Below the pieces are notes generated by a model. It saw only the letters and a program-made list of their open reading frames with translations, was not told where the DNA came from and did not search any database. From assembly GCA_000310025.1 (NCBI GenBank), contig FN649752.1, positions 1,218,798 through 1,282,797 of the forward strand: a stretch of 64,000 nucleotides of DNA, read 5' to 3'. Position numbers and translations under genes: made by a program. The stretch is from Ectocarpus siliculosus (Eukaryota; Sar; Phaeophyceae; Ectocarpales; Ectocarpaceae). Below are positions 21,001 through 36,000 of this stretch, piece by piece. How positions within the stretch are numbered: the first letter of the stretch is position 1; each line of letters begins with the position of its first letter.

Positions 21001-24000
21001 CCTCTGGGGTACCCTCTTCCAGGCTTTCTCAGCTTCTTGACGGCTCTAACTCGTCATCCGCGTACTCAGCGATACCGCGTTCCCTTGCCTTTCACGAGAA
21101 GTACCGTTTTCGTAGGAACCAGCGGGCCCGCCCCAGTTGAAGGGCTGTGGGCTGACGAAAGGCCCGCTTTTTCGTCTCTTGACGTGGCGCTAAAACTAGT
21201 AGAAGTAGTTAGCGTGGTGGCATCATTTCGACTGCTCGTGCTGTACGCATGAGCTGCATCGGGACTCTGGCGGCAGCCCGGATTCAACCACAGATCGTCT
21301 CCGACGTCTCCTGACCGTTCAAGGTGGGGGCCTTGCGACGTCTTCCCGATACACGTAAGCACTGCCTTTCGAAGCGTTGCATTGAAGGTACGCGAAGAAG
21401 CCTCTCTGGGTGGGCCTGCTCCGTTGACAATTTCGGTCTGAAAACATCCCATAGGAGATGTTAAAGGACAAAAGGCGGGTACGAGGGGTACGGTGACAAG
21501 GCTTTCGTGTGTCGGAATCCAGAGGGTGAGCACGGGACACGCCTACACTGGTGTCCCATTTCTTCTCGCCTGGCTCTACGGCATATCGCGCATGAGGTGA
21601 TTACCGTAGCTCGATTGTCGCATCGTGACCACACGCAAAGATCAACGGCGACCGCGGGGAGGCGGTTGCTTGGCTACTGCACCATCGAAATACGCCCCGA
21701 TGACGAGGTGGCAGATAAAGTAGCAGACACCCCTTCAGAAAACAAGGTGATGCAATCATGTGGAGGTAGAACGGAACGCAAGTCCAATATACCGTGGCCA
21801 CAAGAAACAGTACCTTGGCACACATCCGCCCAATCCCGGCGTCCATCACGACCATCCCTGTCCCTTCCAGAGCAGAGGCGAGCCGGAACGCGGACTCTGG
21901 CCCTCCCTCTCGAGACATGCCTCGGCTTTCCAGACGCAACACCAAGAGAGGGTTCCACGGAATAGACAGCTGACGCAGGCACTGGTTGTGCACCGTTGTA
22001 AACATAGTGCAACGTTCGAGGGATAATAGGTGGAAATTAGGTCGGAATGACGAGAAGGGTTATTTACAAATGTCTTTCTTCGCCTCAGAGGTTGGCTGAT
22101 GGATGAGCAAACGTAATACACCTCGTGTTGGTTCGTCTTCAAGGTCTAGTCTCGTCCAGAAGTGGTGTTCCCAAGCAATACGTATGTGGGTCGCAATGTT
22201 CACTATTGGTTTTGAGACTTTTAAAAAGGCGCTTTTCACACCCGTTAGCCAGCATTGCTTTGGACCGCCTACTGAAAACCTTACGCCGGGGAGAATAAAT
22301 TATACTTCAGGTTGTTCCTCAGTTCTTTCATTCGGGTTTTTCCTCAGGAGAACGGCCTCATCCAAGCAGTGGTGGGTCCGTCTTTCTCACTGGTGCGTCT
22401 CTCTCGATCAGTTTTGTATGCCCGGCTGTTCAGGTGTATGTACTAGCCTCGTGCGTTGGATGCAGGGGACGCAAATATGGACCACGCGTTTCCCGACAAA
22501 CTTCCACCCCCCGAGTTGTTCACGTGACGCCAATGCAGCAAGGCATCATCGACGTCATCGATAACGACTCAAGAACCGCTCCCTCACCTTGCAGATGTTC
22601 GTAACGTCCTGAGGAGTAACGATCGGTTTCGAGTCGGGCCTCGCCGGCCAAGGTACCTTGAGCAGCTCAACCGCTCGTGCGAAGTACTTCGTGATTGCGC
22701 CAAAGGAAAAAACATCCTGGATGGACGAATAGTGCACCATGCCATGGACTTCAGACGTCGTAACAAAGATTATGAAACTTCGCCGTTGGTTTGAGACGCT
22801 GTTGCTTTCGTTTGTCGTCTTCATACTGAACCCGCCCCGGTGTCCTGCGCAGCACCCTCAATCATCCGTGCTGGTTCAACTGACATGGACATGTTTCCTG
22901 GTCACAAGCCAACTTATACTATGTAAAGAGGATTTGTAGACAAAGAACAACCGCTGGCACTGCTTCCCCTACAGCCACCTTTGCAAGCAGCGTGTACGGA
23001 TGCTCTGCTCTTCTGGGCAGGTAGCTTGATCGCTCTACGGAACATGGCGAACATTACCTAGAAAATTCAAAAATCGACCTCATCCAGTCTCTTTTCCAGA
23101 TTCGCAACTCAACTATTCATCTACATCACCTTCGCTAGCTCATGTAATGCAGTTCTCCTCCTTACCTTGGTGTTCATCAGGATTCCGTGAGCGACCATTG
23201 TTTGGGGGATTTCGGCGCGCTTGCTTCTCGGGGGCGTCTTGCTCTCGTTTCCCGCTCCTTCATCTCCCTTCGAACAAATCTGCACGTTCACATGCGTCGT
23301 GGTTGGTTGACGTTTTTGGGGTCCCAGGGGCTGGGCGGGAATGACAAGAGGACACGAAGCGAAAATAGTGAAGCATATGCTCCTACACGTAGCTCAGCTG
23401 TCCATGACGGGAATATCTGCGTATGTGTCTGTGTGTTCGATGGCCCGCACCTCGACGTAAGATATGTTGCCACCGGAGTGCTCGCGAGAACCGGCGAGAC
23501 TGCCCTTGCTGCCGTGTTTCTCCCCGGCCGTCTTCTGTGCCGTGATCGCCTGAGTAGTAGGCAGTAAAAGGATAACAAAGGGTGAAGGAGTCAGACTCGA
23601 AGCTTCGGAATTGTTGAGCAGCGTGCGTTTCAGGTGAAAGCATTGAACCAGTGACACACAAGTTTGTCTTTGTCAAGTGCCCAGGTGTTCAGCTAATCAT
23701 GCACTAGGCAGGCGCTTGAAAGGGGTGTGTAGCACCAACAAATGGTCGAAAATAATTATGGCTAGCTTCATCTCACCTTGGTCGCCTGCTGCTCCCAGTA
23801 CGCCACCGCCATGACTAGGCCTCTCGTGTTGGTCCAAATTGGAAGCGTCTCAGCGCCCGTCGGAAACCACGTCTCGAGAATGGTTCGTTCCTGCGCAGGC
23901 ATTCACCAATCGTTCTCGTTCAGGAACGAGCCAAATCAAGACACAGCAATGCAGCGCGTTGACTCCTAACACGCCACCAAGGTCTTAAGAGCGGGGAGAG

Positions 24001-27000
24001 CGCACCAACTGACGGGATCCCATACCCACTGTTGCATACACACCGGCCCGGTTTATCACCCCATGCCCAAAGCATTTCGTTGCTCTCATCACCGATTCCT
24101 TAGCATCTATCAATACGGGGTGAAAACAAGGGTAGGACACCTCATGGACATCAATCCCGATGTCGAAAGCTCTCTCCCGGATTAGCCGTGCCAGCTCGAA
24201 TGTCGCCAGTTTCCGCTGCGAGCTCTCACGAAGCGGTTCCACCACCTCGCGCATGATCTTCAGAATATATACGCGTCGAAACAGTTACGAGGATAACGGG
24301 AAATGAGGTTTAAGCGTGAAAATAGCGACGCTTTAGCTGACAACGACGTGGATCAGCTGTGTTTCAGGTACCCGGATCATGCGTTGGCCTTCCCTGACAA
24401 GCTGTGTGTCGTGCGCTCAATAACACAAGTCTTGCCATATGGATTTATATGCCACTGTTTTGTTTATGCGTGTACCGACGCGGCTGCATTTATCTCGAAC
24501 ACTGCGGCTGCCACCCGCCGGCAGTTGGCCGTATGGCAGTTGTGGATGTATTTAGCGTTTGGGGTCGTGGATGCTATCGAACACCCCTTTCGGTGTCGCT
24601 GAGCACCGGTGCGTGCCGTTGCTGCCATGTCGTTGACCGTTCTCGCCGACACGGTGTAAGTCGTTATTTCGATCCAACACAACGGTTTTGGGCGCGATGT
24701 GCTATTCTATTCCCACAAGACAGAAGACCACAATATATTATCGACTTATAGTGGCGACTAGAGGCTGGGTATGGCCAGGTGTTTTCTCGTACAGAGCCCA
24801 AGAGGGCCGCGATGACCCCACACCATTCACGAACCTAACCATACGACGAAACTACAACGGCAGTTGCTCTCCCCGACGAAAAGCGCGTGTTCTTTGATTC
24901 CCAGTTACCGAAAATAGATATAGAAAGTCTGGTTAAATGTCGATGGTTAAACGCAATCGTTGATCATTGTACCGTTCGCGTCTGATAACAATGCTTCGAC
25001 AGAAAATATTCCAGAAATGATGAAGTTCTTGAGAATACCCCCGGTTGCGAAACCATAGATCGCAGGGACATCAATGTGATTGACACCGTCCCACCGCTTG
25101 GTTCCTCCCTCCAGAACTGCAACTAACTTAGGCATTGTTGGGGACCCGCCCAGAGGTAAATCTTTCACCTCGTGAGTGAAAAACCGTTGCACAGCAACAG
25201 GCGTCGAAATGTTTCCAGTTCGCCCCAGGACCAGCGGCCGGAGAAGTCTCCCAAGAGAAAAGTAGTCCAGTCGACACGCCACTTCCCCTAACCCAACTCC
25301 CGCAACCGCACCAGTGTCCCGAAGAAGTCCAAGACGGGATGCTGCCGCTTGACCGTCAGCGCCGCCAGCAGACGGTTGTCTTGCACCGCGAGACAGTAAA
25401 GAAAGCGGCGATGGTGTTGATGACGACGACGATTCTTCTAGCAGCCGTTGATGCAAGCGCTGAAGGAAGTCGGCAGTGACTCCTGCCATTGCATCGACAG
25501 CTTTCCACACCTCGCTCGTAATGAGCATGGTGGTTTTGGTGGGAGCCGAGAAACGGTCTATCGGTCCTTTCACTGCCAAGCAAACAGAGCCTTCCCCAGC
25601 AAAGGCATCGCTACATGCGCGCGAGAACACCGACCTAAGCTCACACGTCGACGGCGCGTCCAGTGCTAGGATCGCAAAACGTGTCCAAAGACGGTCCGTG
25701 GAGGAAGCATGCGACGATAACCCGGGGGGTTGCCGGCCTTGTTGGCAGTCCTCGTGATTGCTGTCCAAGGGGTTCAGCAGCGACGGAACCGTTGGTCCTC
25801 CGCCGCCAGCTGGACCCCCATTTGCGCTTCCTATCATGCCAAGACGTGCTGGTGCACCTGCGGTAGGCTCCAATGTTGCCCCTGATCCGGAGGCTGTGCT
25901 TGCCAGCGAGTACGCCGGTGTCACAATTGTTGACCCACCAGCTGGAGAATTCAGTCTTGTCCTAGCGGCTAGCACAGCAGCAGTAGATGGTCTGCTGAAG
26001 GAGTCGCCCACGGGGCCGGATGGTGCTCGAGGGGCGAAATCGGGGTGCACCTACGGAACCGAGAGTTCGTTAAGGCCGGGGAAGTCAGTGCGTGGTCACA
26101 AGGTGTACACACGCATCGGAATAGGGGTCCTCGACCAGCTGGCACCGACACCCACGAACCCTCACTACCCGTCAACAACACACCCACCTGACACATCCGA
26201 GGGAGACCTGCCGCACCCGCCTGTCCCCCGCCTAGACCACCATGATCACGTCCCCACTGTTCCTTCTCGGTTTGGCGTCGGGCTGTCGAGCTGACTCTAA
26301 CCTCTCCCAGAGCATCGTAGCCATCTATCATGCCCCGAATAGTCTCCGCGGGGCAGCTGTTCGCCCCGCACGAAGAATCGCTTCGGCCCTCTCCAGGGGA
26401 CTGACGGGAGCGTAGCCATTGCAACATCGGTAGCGGTATCCACGTAGGGTGTGGCACAGAAGAGCAGTGAATATTCTGGGTACGGAGACGAGCGCTAGGT
26501 CAACGTCAATCAACGCACCCAGGAGACAAACGGCAGAAGGAAACGAGGACGGCTCTTCACGCATCTGTTTTCGGATTCTCTGACACGCCCATGAATCCTA
26601 CAGTACTACACTGGCAAGAGAGAACCAAGCAATAACAACTGCTCTTTGGGGCGGCCACTGTCTTCTCTGGAAGATAAACATACTTGCGGTATCATACATA
26701 CCTCCTCTGCGAAATGCACGTCGTCCAGAAATACCACTGTGCTGCTATCTTGGGGCGCTTCGAGAACGCCGTCTTTCTCCCGCCTCAGCGCTCGCCCGAT
26801 TACCCCGGCGATGTCTGCCGTGGTCGCTAGCCGGCGCATATTGAGATATACGGTACTCCGTGGGAGAGTACATCCACCGTGTTGAGACGTGAAAGGCGCT
26901 TGCCCAGCGTGTCTATCCCTTTGTCCTGCAGGAGAAGGCCCAGGATTCACCGGACGACCTGTTGCACCACTGATCATAAACACCAGGTTAAGGGGAAAGG

Positions 27001-30000
27001 AAAGAGACACAGGGCTAGCGTAAGCAAACAAACCTTTGACGTGCGGGAGCGGCACCAAAACTGATAAGGCACATGTACTTCTGTGAACTGTTTTCTTCGT
27101 CTAGCGCATGCAAATACTCATACACACTTACACCAACCTGACATGCGGCTCACTTGTTAGTTCTCGCCAGTGGCGTAGTGCCGGATTCGGCGGCAGCCTT
27201 GGCCTCGGCACACGCAGCTGCGATCGTGGCGCCAGCGTCAGCCATTTCCCGTCGGGCGCTGTCGAGCAGATGGATACGTCTGTCGAGTCCGGCCTTTTCA
27301 GCACCCTCTTGCTGTTCCAGACCTCGTTGTCCATTTTCTTGCTCACCAAGGAAAGCCGTCCCGGGTGGTTTGTTGCCATTACTCCCGGCAATCGTTTGAG
27401 GAGCTGCTTTTGGCAGGGCTGAGTTAATTCCCTGTGGGGTTGCTGGCGGCGAGCCAGCGGTGCTAACCTCTGTTTTAGCCTCATCCCCTGCCATCTTCTT
27501 GGCAGGGTGGTTGTGCTGTTGTCCTGCCACTAAATCAGGGATCCCTTTTCCCATGACCTTGCGACGGTCAAACGAGCATTCCGTGGAGGTCAGCGGCGAG
27601 ACGTTGTTATGAGGAGGTCATTGGAAGAACGACGGCGAAACCCGCAGATCGACAAATGCCATGCATGCTCACATTCCAAACGATTTTGAGCTTCGAACGT
27701 TGTTCCCCCCTGAGACGCAACGGAACACAAAAGGATCCAAACGCTGTTCGTTGGCACACGAATAAACTGCCTTTTAAGCAAAGCTGACCTACGTGACATC
27801 GACGCTGAACCCGTTAGACGTACGGACGTATTTTCCGGCAACAAATCATAGCTTTGACGACTCGCGCTATTTCTGATAACGCCATGAGTATCGTCTGGCG
27901 ACGAATCGCTACTTCAAGGTTCGAGTGCTAACCTTCCAAGGTTCAGTGTTCGTGTGCATGCTCCGACTGACAATAATACAACTCGACTACTGTATTTAAA
28001 TAGTGTCCTTTGGAGAAAACCTTGATCTTCGCACTACAGTACCTTCAGCAAATGCGAGAGAAGAGCCGTTTTCCCGGCACCTGACGGGCCTTGTACGAGG
28101 ACTCTCGCACAATCCATACCCAATAGCGAATACGCGGCCGTGGCCACTGACGAGAGCCGTTGAGAAGGAATCACCAGAGACGGAGGGAGGGGGCAGCTCA
28201 ACTCCGACGCCTGGTGTGGAGCATTGACAGGGTGGAACGTGCACGACCGATGGACGATGGTGAGGACAGCAGAGCCTGGGCCGAACACGAAGGCTCGAAC
28301 TGTACTGCCCATTGCCCCTCAATACATGCGAAAACGGCAGTTGGAACTGAAGAGAACATCACAAGTGCTTCTGTGCAATAGAGCAACCAAACCTGTGTGA
28401 CCCAATGAGGATCGAGTGTCCACATTCCCCGAGGCAGCGCTCCCGGGCACATGCTCGCGTCCTCCCCGATAGGTACGAGCTTTGTGTGCTCAATGTCCAC
28501 AACAAAGTCGAACAGGTTGTTGTCACGAATATGCTGACGGAGCTCGAGCGGTGACGACTATGATGCCCGCGGGGGCGTGCAACGGCGAAAAGACAAGCAC
28601 GGGGTGTGGACGGTGGGGTGTGATCTTCTTCGAGGGAAGAAGGAGCGAGGTGGATGAGGAACGCCTCTATCACCGTTTGAATTGCGCGAACGAGTTACCC
28701 GCGAGAATCTTCGAACAACGTTTCAAGAGGCTTTTCCAAGCTTTGAGATGCGTGGGAAGATATATGTCCAGTCACAAATTGGCTGCACTCCACGTAACAC
28801 CAGCGTTCGTCATACCACTGCAGACCGTCAACCCCTTTTGGACTGTGACGGACAGTGAGAAAGGTTGGAAGCTTCGTCCGAAATCTTCTTTCGGCACTCG
28901 AAGGTTGGGCAGGGGAACTTCACCCACCTGCCGAATAAAAGCGCTGCACATGACCCGAGACGCCTCTCCCACCAGATGCCCCCCCATCCCCCAAATGCTA
29001 GCGTACACGCAAAGCAAGAACGCGCGGAGACGGAGACGTTTGTTCATCTCCTGGATCTCAGCGGGTGTTAAGTCGTTCCGATGAGCAACAATCAGCGACT
29101 GCGCTCGGGCGGGTGTCCCTGTGGGCCCATCCACCTCCACACCGCCATGCGCCTTGTGCTCATTCATACTACCATGGCATGATGAGGGCCCCGGTTGCTT
29201 GCCCGCTGCGAAAAGGGTAGTGCGTTAGGGTTTGGCGCGGGCGTAGTGAAGCATGAGTTGCTATTGTTTCTCCAGAAACCGACCTCGGCTTCTCGACAGC
29301 GGCAATCTTGGTGGGGCGTAGTTGCCAAATGCGTTGGCTATCGACTTCTGATACACTGTGATCATGAAAAGGTTTTATGTCTCCGTCTACACACTCTAAA
29401 CGTTTTTCTACGGCATGCTGAGGAACGTCTACACCGGGATGTAATTGCGAATACAAAGAAAACCAACGATCACCGCCATCTTTGTCCGCGTCGGCAAGCA
29501 TCAATATGTGCAGCGCACCCCGAGAAGATGGGAACTGCCGACTCTGCCGCAATACCCAACCCCCATGATTGAACTTCAGTCTTGTGCGGTGAGATATTGT
29601 ACCGGGGCGCCGTATCTCGAGCTGAACTGATCAAAAACGAGGTTATGTCAAAGTACTAAGCCAACCGGGGGGAAGTGAAAGAACCTGTCATTTCCTCGTG
29701 TCCGATGTGCCACTACTGTTTCATCACCTGACCTCTCCAGCTCCAGACCACCCGCTGAAGTGGTTGCCCTCTTCTGCATCCCATCTTCTGGAACCACGGC
29801 CTGCATGAACGCATGGGAAGCTCGGAAAACCGTGGAAAGCTTTGACCAGCCTGTGCTCAGAGACTTGGAGGCAGGAGCTCCCGTGCCGGGTTGCGGTTCA
29901 TATTCTTCGCTGGCAGGCTTGGGAGCACGGGAGAGAATTGTGGTGGGGTGTTGGGGTATGGTGCCTAAACCATGTTCAAGATCGTCCACAGTCTTAGTGG

Positions 30001-33000
30001 TTTCTAGACGCAGCCAAGGTGTAATTCTCCGATGCTGACATACGGCTCTACATTTCTAGTGGGAAGCGTCTCTCTAACATCGGCATGCGCACGAGTTTTG
30101 GCATGGACATCGAAGAAAGCGCAACTCTTCTGATGATTGTATTCCTGGCCCCACCATCCCTCTCGGCGTACATGTACAACTATTGGTATGAAAGGCCCGA
30201 CATCAACTATCAGGAGTAAAAGAAGACGTGGCAAGCCGCCATCTTGCTCATGCTCACCTCTGCCTCCCACACAACGGCGTGCTCGTCGGTATCGACAAGG
30301 ACACCCAGCAGCCGTTCAAGAAGGAGTAGAGTGTTTCTCATCCGAGAGGCGTAGGTGCTCGCGGGGGTGTAGGGGTCCACGCAGAGAGCGCTTGCGGCGT
30401 CCCCGGTGTCTTTCAGGCAACATCCACCCTGTGCCAGTATGCGGAGTACGGTGGCGTCAAGGGCTGTAACGTAATGCATAGAACAGCTTTTGTGCAAGGA
30501 CTGCCTTCAACCTCATGTGGGAGATCCCCTCGGCAGCCCATGGCGGGGGCGGCAGTGGGATCAGATTCTTGGAGTCGGGGGTTGGCGTGCGACATCAGTA
30601 GGACGTGCTCTCGTTGCCACCACTGGGCGAGTGCAAGATGGCGAGGGATTCTGAGGAAAGCGCTAGGCCGAACTTCGCGTCCTACTGGCAGCGTTCCCAC
30701 AAGAGTTCGCCTCTGTGCGGATCCATTGAGGCCGGTGAGATCATCTCGCGTCAGACGAGGGGTCAAACAATGTAGGGCCACAGCCCGGCGCAAGGGGCCT
30801 CATTCAAGCCGATACTTACGTTGAATGATCCTCGGTATGGAGACAGAATATAATGGTGAAATACGCCCAGACCGGATGGATTCAAAATTTGAAACAGAGC
30901 CAACGGATGCAACAAAGGATGGACGGGACCACAGTCCGGCGCAGGAGGCCTCACCCAATCCAATACTTACATTAAATGATCCTCGGTATGGAGACAGAAT
31001 ACAAAAGTCGAACGGTACCACAACGAACCTCGACAAAATCCTTTTGGCGGAAGAACTCGGACACGACCTCAAGCAACACGGAGCTGAGGACCCCTTCTCC
31101 AGATCTTGGCTGTTGGAACTTTCTGCGTTGTAGCTTCTTTAGCCAAGCCTGTGTTCACGGAATGACGAGTGGGAGTTTGGACAGGGATCGAGGTTGGCAA
31201 TAGAGGGCGACATCTCAACACCTGGGCGCAAGGTCTTCTTGGTCGTGCTTCCGGCTGGGTCGATAGACGACCTCACCCCTAAATGTTGCAGGTTTGCAAG
31301 CCTACACACGTGTATACTTTGTGCCGCGGGAAGAAGCCTAATGCCCGACCTCTCGCATCCCCTTGACCAATGCGGGGCCGTCCGCGCGTAGATGCACGAT
31401 GGCCGCGCCCGTGATCGTCGAGGGGCTCAGATGCCGAACATCCCCCGTTTCCACAGCCACGTGTCCCCAGGCATCGAGTGCCAGAGCTTCACCGTCCGGG
31501 AGAAGCAGACAGCGTGAGCTGTGCCTGCATTCCTGTTCAAGGGTAGGAAACAAACAAACCACGGTAGCATTTGGGGGCGGGCCGCCCGTACTGAGTAGTA
31601 AATGGCAGGTCAGACCGGATCGTGATCCAGATATGGACCGACACATCGCAGCCGTTGGCAACGTTATATCACGTGAGTTCGACGGAAGTATGCTACAAAC
31701 ATGGGTGCATCTGGGGCAAGAGTGCGCCCAATCGACGACATCAGAACTTATGCCAGATAAGGCGGTCGAAGGCTCAACAAAGACCAGAACTTCCTCTGCG
31801 GGATCGTGATGCGATAGAAAGACCGAAAAGAGCCGATAGTGGAGAAATAATTGATAGAGGACAGCGAAAATATCGAGTGGTCGTGCGACTCTGACATCAC
31901 CTCCGGCCCGGTGAGAGGCGGACCGCCTGCATGGTCGCTCGCGAGGATGCCCTCCAACACCCTCGAAATTGGACCATCGAGCACGAGCAGCCGACTCCTG
32001 CACCCGTGCGAAAACCCGCTGGTGGCTTTCCCAGCAGGGGGGAGACAAACGTCACCGGTTCCCACTCCGCACGCTCGGTGTCGGGACCGCTTGGCCGTGG
32101 TGCAAGCGCCGCCACGCACCCCTTCTACCAAGGCGCGCAACCTCCTCACGAGGAGGCCATCTAGCCAGCAGCCTTTGTCGTCTGTGGAGCCAATCAGGTG
32201 TTCCGCCGAGCAACCGCCAGTGTACAAGACTTCGATCTGTAGAGGGGACGCAGACGCAAGCAAGTTCGTGCGGCATCGCATGGATTTACACTCGTGGGGG
32301 CACCAGTCTCAGGGAAGCTTGTCCTGGCCAGAAATGCGTACATCGTTCGTTAGGCCTAAAATGCGGCTCTACCGAGCATGTTCATGTTTGGTGGAAAACT
32401 AGATAGGAGATTCCGAGGCGTTCGTGTCGCGTGCTTGAGAAGGATTGTCGGTATTACCCATCGCTCGGCACCGGAGAACGAACAACAGCGAGTGGTCGCG
32501 CCCACCTCCATTTCGTCAACTTGCGAGTTTCTCCGTGCTTCGACGTTCCTTGACAGTGTTGATCGTTGGAGATTCTACCAGAAACATTTTGTCAGGATAC
32601 CTCTTGTGCTGGGACGACGAAGGCCGAGCCCTCGATGGTAGCCGGAGGTATCCCTCCAGACCCACATTTGCCCACCCGCGCGACCCCGCTGCCCGCAGAA
32701 CTACTCTTTCCGGAAGCGCTCGAGCTCTTGGTGGCTGCGCTTCGCTGGCTAAAGACGCTTGCGCCCCCGTCGCTGCTCGCACCTGAGTCACGGTAGTTTA
32801 GGGCGGTGTGAATTGCTCTCGAGGCCACATTGAAGGATAAAGGTTTCTCTTGAGATGCCGAGAGGGTATCTCAGCGCGTTGTCGCAAGTGTATTTGGTCG
32901 GCGCAGGCAGTCGGGAAGAACCTGAACCTGTATTCTAGAACCGTGTCAAGTATTTTGCTCTTCAGGCGAAGCGTAGAGCTCCATAGGCCGAAGAAGAACG

Positions 33001-36000
33001 TAGGCACGGCACCTTCCCAGGGCGAACACGCCCTGAACACTACTAACCAGAACCTTCTGCAGAGCGTGTGCAAACCAAAGACGAGGATACCCTCGGCCCA
33101 CGGTAGTAGTCAGCACCAATTCTCCAATGAATCCCAATTTCCTTCGTAAGACTCTCCCGAGTCCGTGATAATGTACTGGTACCACATCTCCACCGTGTCG
33201 ACTCTTTCCAGGAACTATAATCGCGACCCGTGGATGTGTCGTGTTTTGACGTCATGATCATGAGGTTCGAGCACGGAGGAAACAACAACGTCCACAGCAT
33301 GGTCGCAGACATCTCGGCTCACCGGAGACGTTCGAAGTCTCGGAGATAGTGGTCGCTTTGGTGCCTTTGCTGGAACCGGATGCCCCGGATGCCACGGTGC
33401 CACCATCATCAGACTTATTCCCGCCTTTACGACCGGTGCTCGTCGCGTTCACGTACGCGAGGAAGGGTACCTAGGGGGAGGGCGCCGTAGGAAGAGCACT
33501 TTGCATAAGGTATCTGGTTCTGAGCTGTTGGCCCGCGTAAAGGATGTGCCTGCATACCAGCTGTTTGTTGATTTTTTGTGGATGATTAGTCATTCTACAA
33601 GTTAAGTCTACACGGAGAGAGACCGTTGACGAGGTTGGTCGAAACAGCTTTGAAGCGGCATCATCACCATGTTGTAAAGGGTAAAACTAAGATCCCCTCG
33701 TAGATTCCGTGTGACTCATGACAGCGCCATGCAGACTTCCAACGTGGACTGCATCGACGGTAAGCTAGGGGATCGCCAAGATTGAAGTCGGGAGCCTTGT
33801 CCACCAACCTGTCGGTTTACGATCCGGCGATACGGTGCCGCTCCCCTCGAGTTAGCAGGTGGCTCGAAAACCGCCCCTGGGGGGTCCAAGACCGACGCGT
33901 TAGGATGTTGGGTAGTTGCTCCACCCGCCTCAGCCCCGTCCTGCTTCTTTCTGGTGTGACAGTGGCAAACAGACGATCACTTGTCGCCATGTCACGTCAA
34001 TCCCTTTATCCAAGGCAGAGGTATAGTGCACACCTTTCAGAAACACCATGGGCCAGGCGTTTCCGTGAAGAATCAGCAAGAAACCAGTAGGGCAGGTGAA
34101 GCGACCAGGCTTGTGCGTGGCTTCGTTTGCCCATAATTCATGTAAAGCCTGGATGCCCTGTTGTAGTAGTACATAGCAGAAAAAGGGCCCCCGAACGAAA
34201 ACATCTGACTTGAATGACTCAACTTCTGTGCCTCTTGAGGATTTTCAGGACAAGCTCATGTCCTCGGACACACCCATATATACGGGTTTACTGCCAAGCC
34301 TGCTGCCGAAATACGAGTCACTGAAACAAACACCGCAACTATCGCTCACTTTGCCTTCGGAACCTGCTTTTTGAGCGACTTGTTGAGCTTCCGGTTGATC
34401 AGATCGACGTGCTCCGCCATCTTGGGCATCGCTTGGAGTATTGAGCTTTTCCCGATGCCGGCGGCGCCGGTCATTATCACGGCTGGTCTGGAGCACGACC
34501 ACAGCGCTTGCCAAAGCTCTGCCGCGGCGTCGATCTACGTGACACCATGAGTCATACGTCGTTTTCGAAAAACAGGAGGACGAAGGCCGGGGCTGATTTG
34601 GCACGAAGTTACGGTGCGGTCGGAGAAAGAATTTTTCGAGCAATGTTTGCATACGCCTACCTACCGTCTCTGCTCATCATTGTGTAAATTATGGGAGCTG
34701 GACAGCGCTGAATCAAGAGAACGGTGGCCTGGAAAGGCTGGATGCAAAAGGAAGAATGTGGACCAAGTTCGGAGCTATTGCCGTACGGTTTCGGGAGTTG
34801 GCGACAGAAAGAAAACCATCGTTTTCAACATGGTGCACACAATTTTTTCGAAACCTTTCACGTTCTCACGCATACCTGATCCTTCGTTGGAGACATGCCA
34901 TTCATGATCAGCGCTCGCTTGGCGAGGGTTTTCAGTTGGGCCACGTCGCGAGAGCGAATGGCTGTGCCGCTCTCGGCCAGTTCCGTTGCACGCAGCTTCA
35001 AGTTTTGTTGGGCCAGTTTCCGCCCTGTGGCCTATATAGACAGGCGTTCCAAAGCATTTCGATTCCAAGATATCGAAGAGGGGCGTTTGACCAACACGTG
35101 TTGGAGTGGATGTAGGATTGTGCAAGGGAGCCGGGTACATCCTTCGAGAGGCATTGGGATACCACATGGATCGCGTTTCGAACAAGCACCGATTTGAAAA
35201 ATGATGTCAGGGTGTTGTGTTCTACGGTGCACCTCAATAATTCTTTCTCAGCAAGTGACACGGAGGCCGTCGAGTGCAACAACAAATTGGAGAGGAAACA
35301 TGGTCAACTATTCACGAGACGTGTGTCTTCCTTGAACTATTTCGCGTTTCACCAGAACGTACCGCCATGTCTTCTAGAGGCTTCAGGATCTCTTGCAAAA
35401 CTTGTGTCTTCTGGAAGGTCGACACCATAACTGCGCGCCTAGCATCAATCTCCAGCTGCCCTGCATCTTTTGGCGTTGCTGCCAAGTTATCCACGGGGAC
35501 TATCTTCGGAGCAGAAGCAGCAGAAGCCGACGACGTACTGTTAGTGTTTCCGCTAGTAGAGAGCGCAGGTTTCTTTGTCTTCTGAGACTTGAGGGCGCGC
35601 GGATCCCCGCCCGTCTCCTCGAAAAGCAAAGCTCTGACGAAACCAGCGATCAAGACCCGTGCCTCGACCGCTCTAGACAAGTGTTTCGTCTTCTCTTTCC
35701 GCTCGGAGCTGGTCAGGGAAGCAAGGCCTAGCTTGCGCCTGGCGGCTCTCAGCTCTCGAGCAGTCTCCGGGGCTAAAAGCTCAGCCGCAGTCCGGACCGC
35801 TTTCACTGCCACCGTGTGCAGAAGCGTTGCCGGGTCAGCCGGCCGAGTCACTGAATCACCCCCAGCACTACACCTATTGTTGCTGCTCTTGTTACTGCTC
35901 TTTTCAGCAGCGGTTGCCGTTTCAAAGGATAGCTTTCCCGTATGCATACTCCCTGGGGTTCCTGCGTTCCCGTCACTACGCGTGTGGCAAGGCGCGGGGA

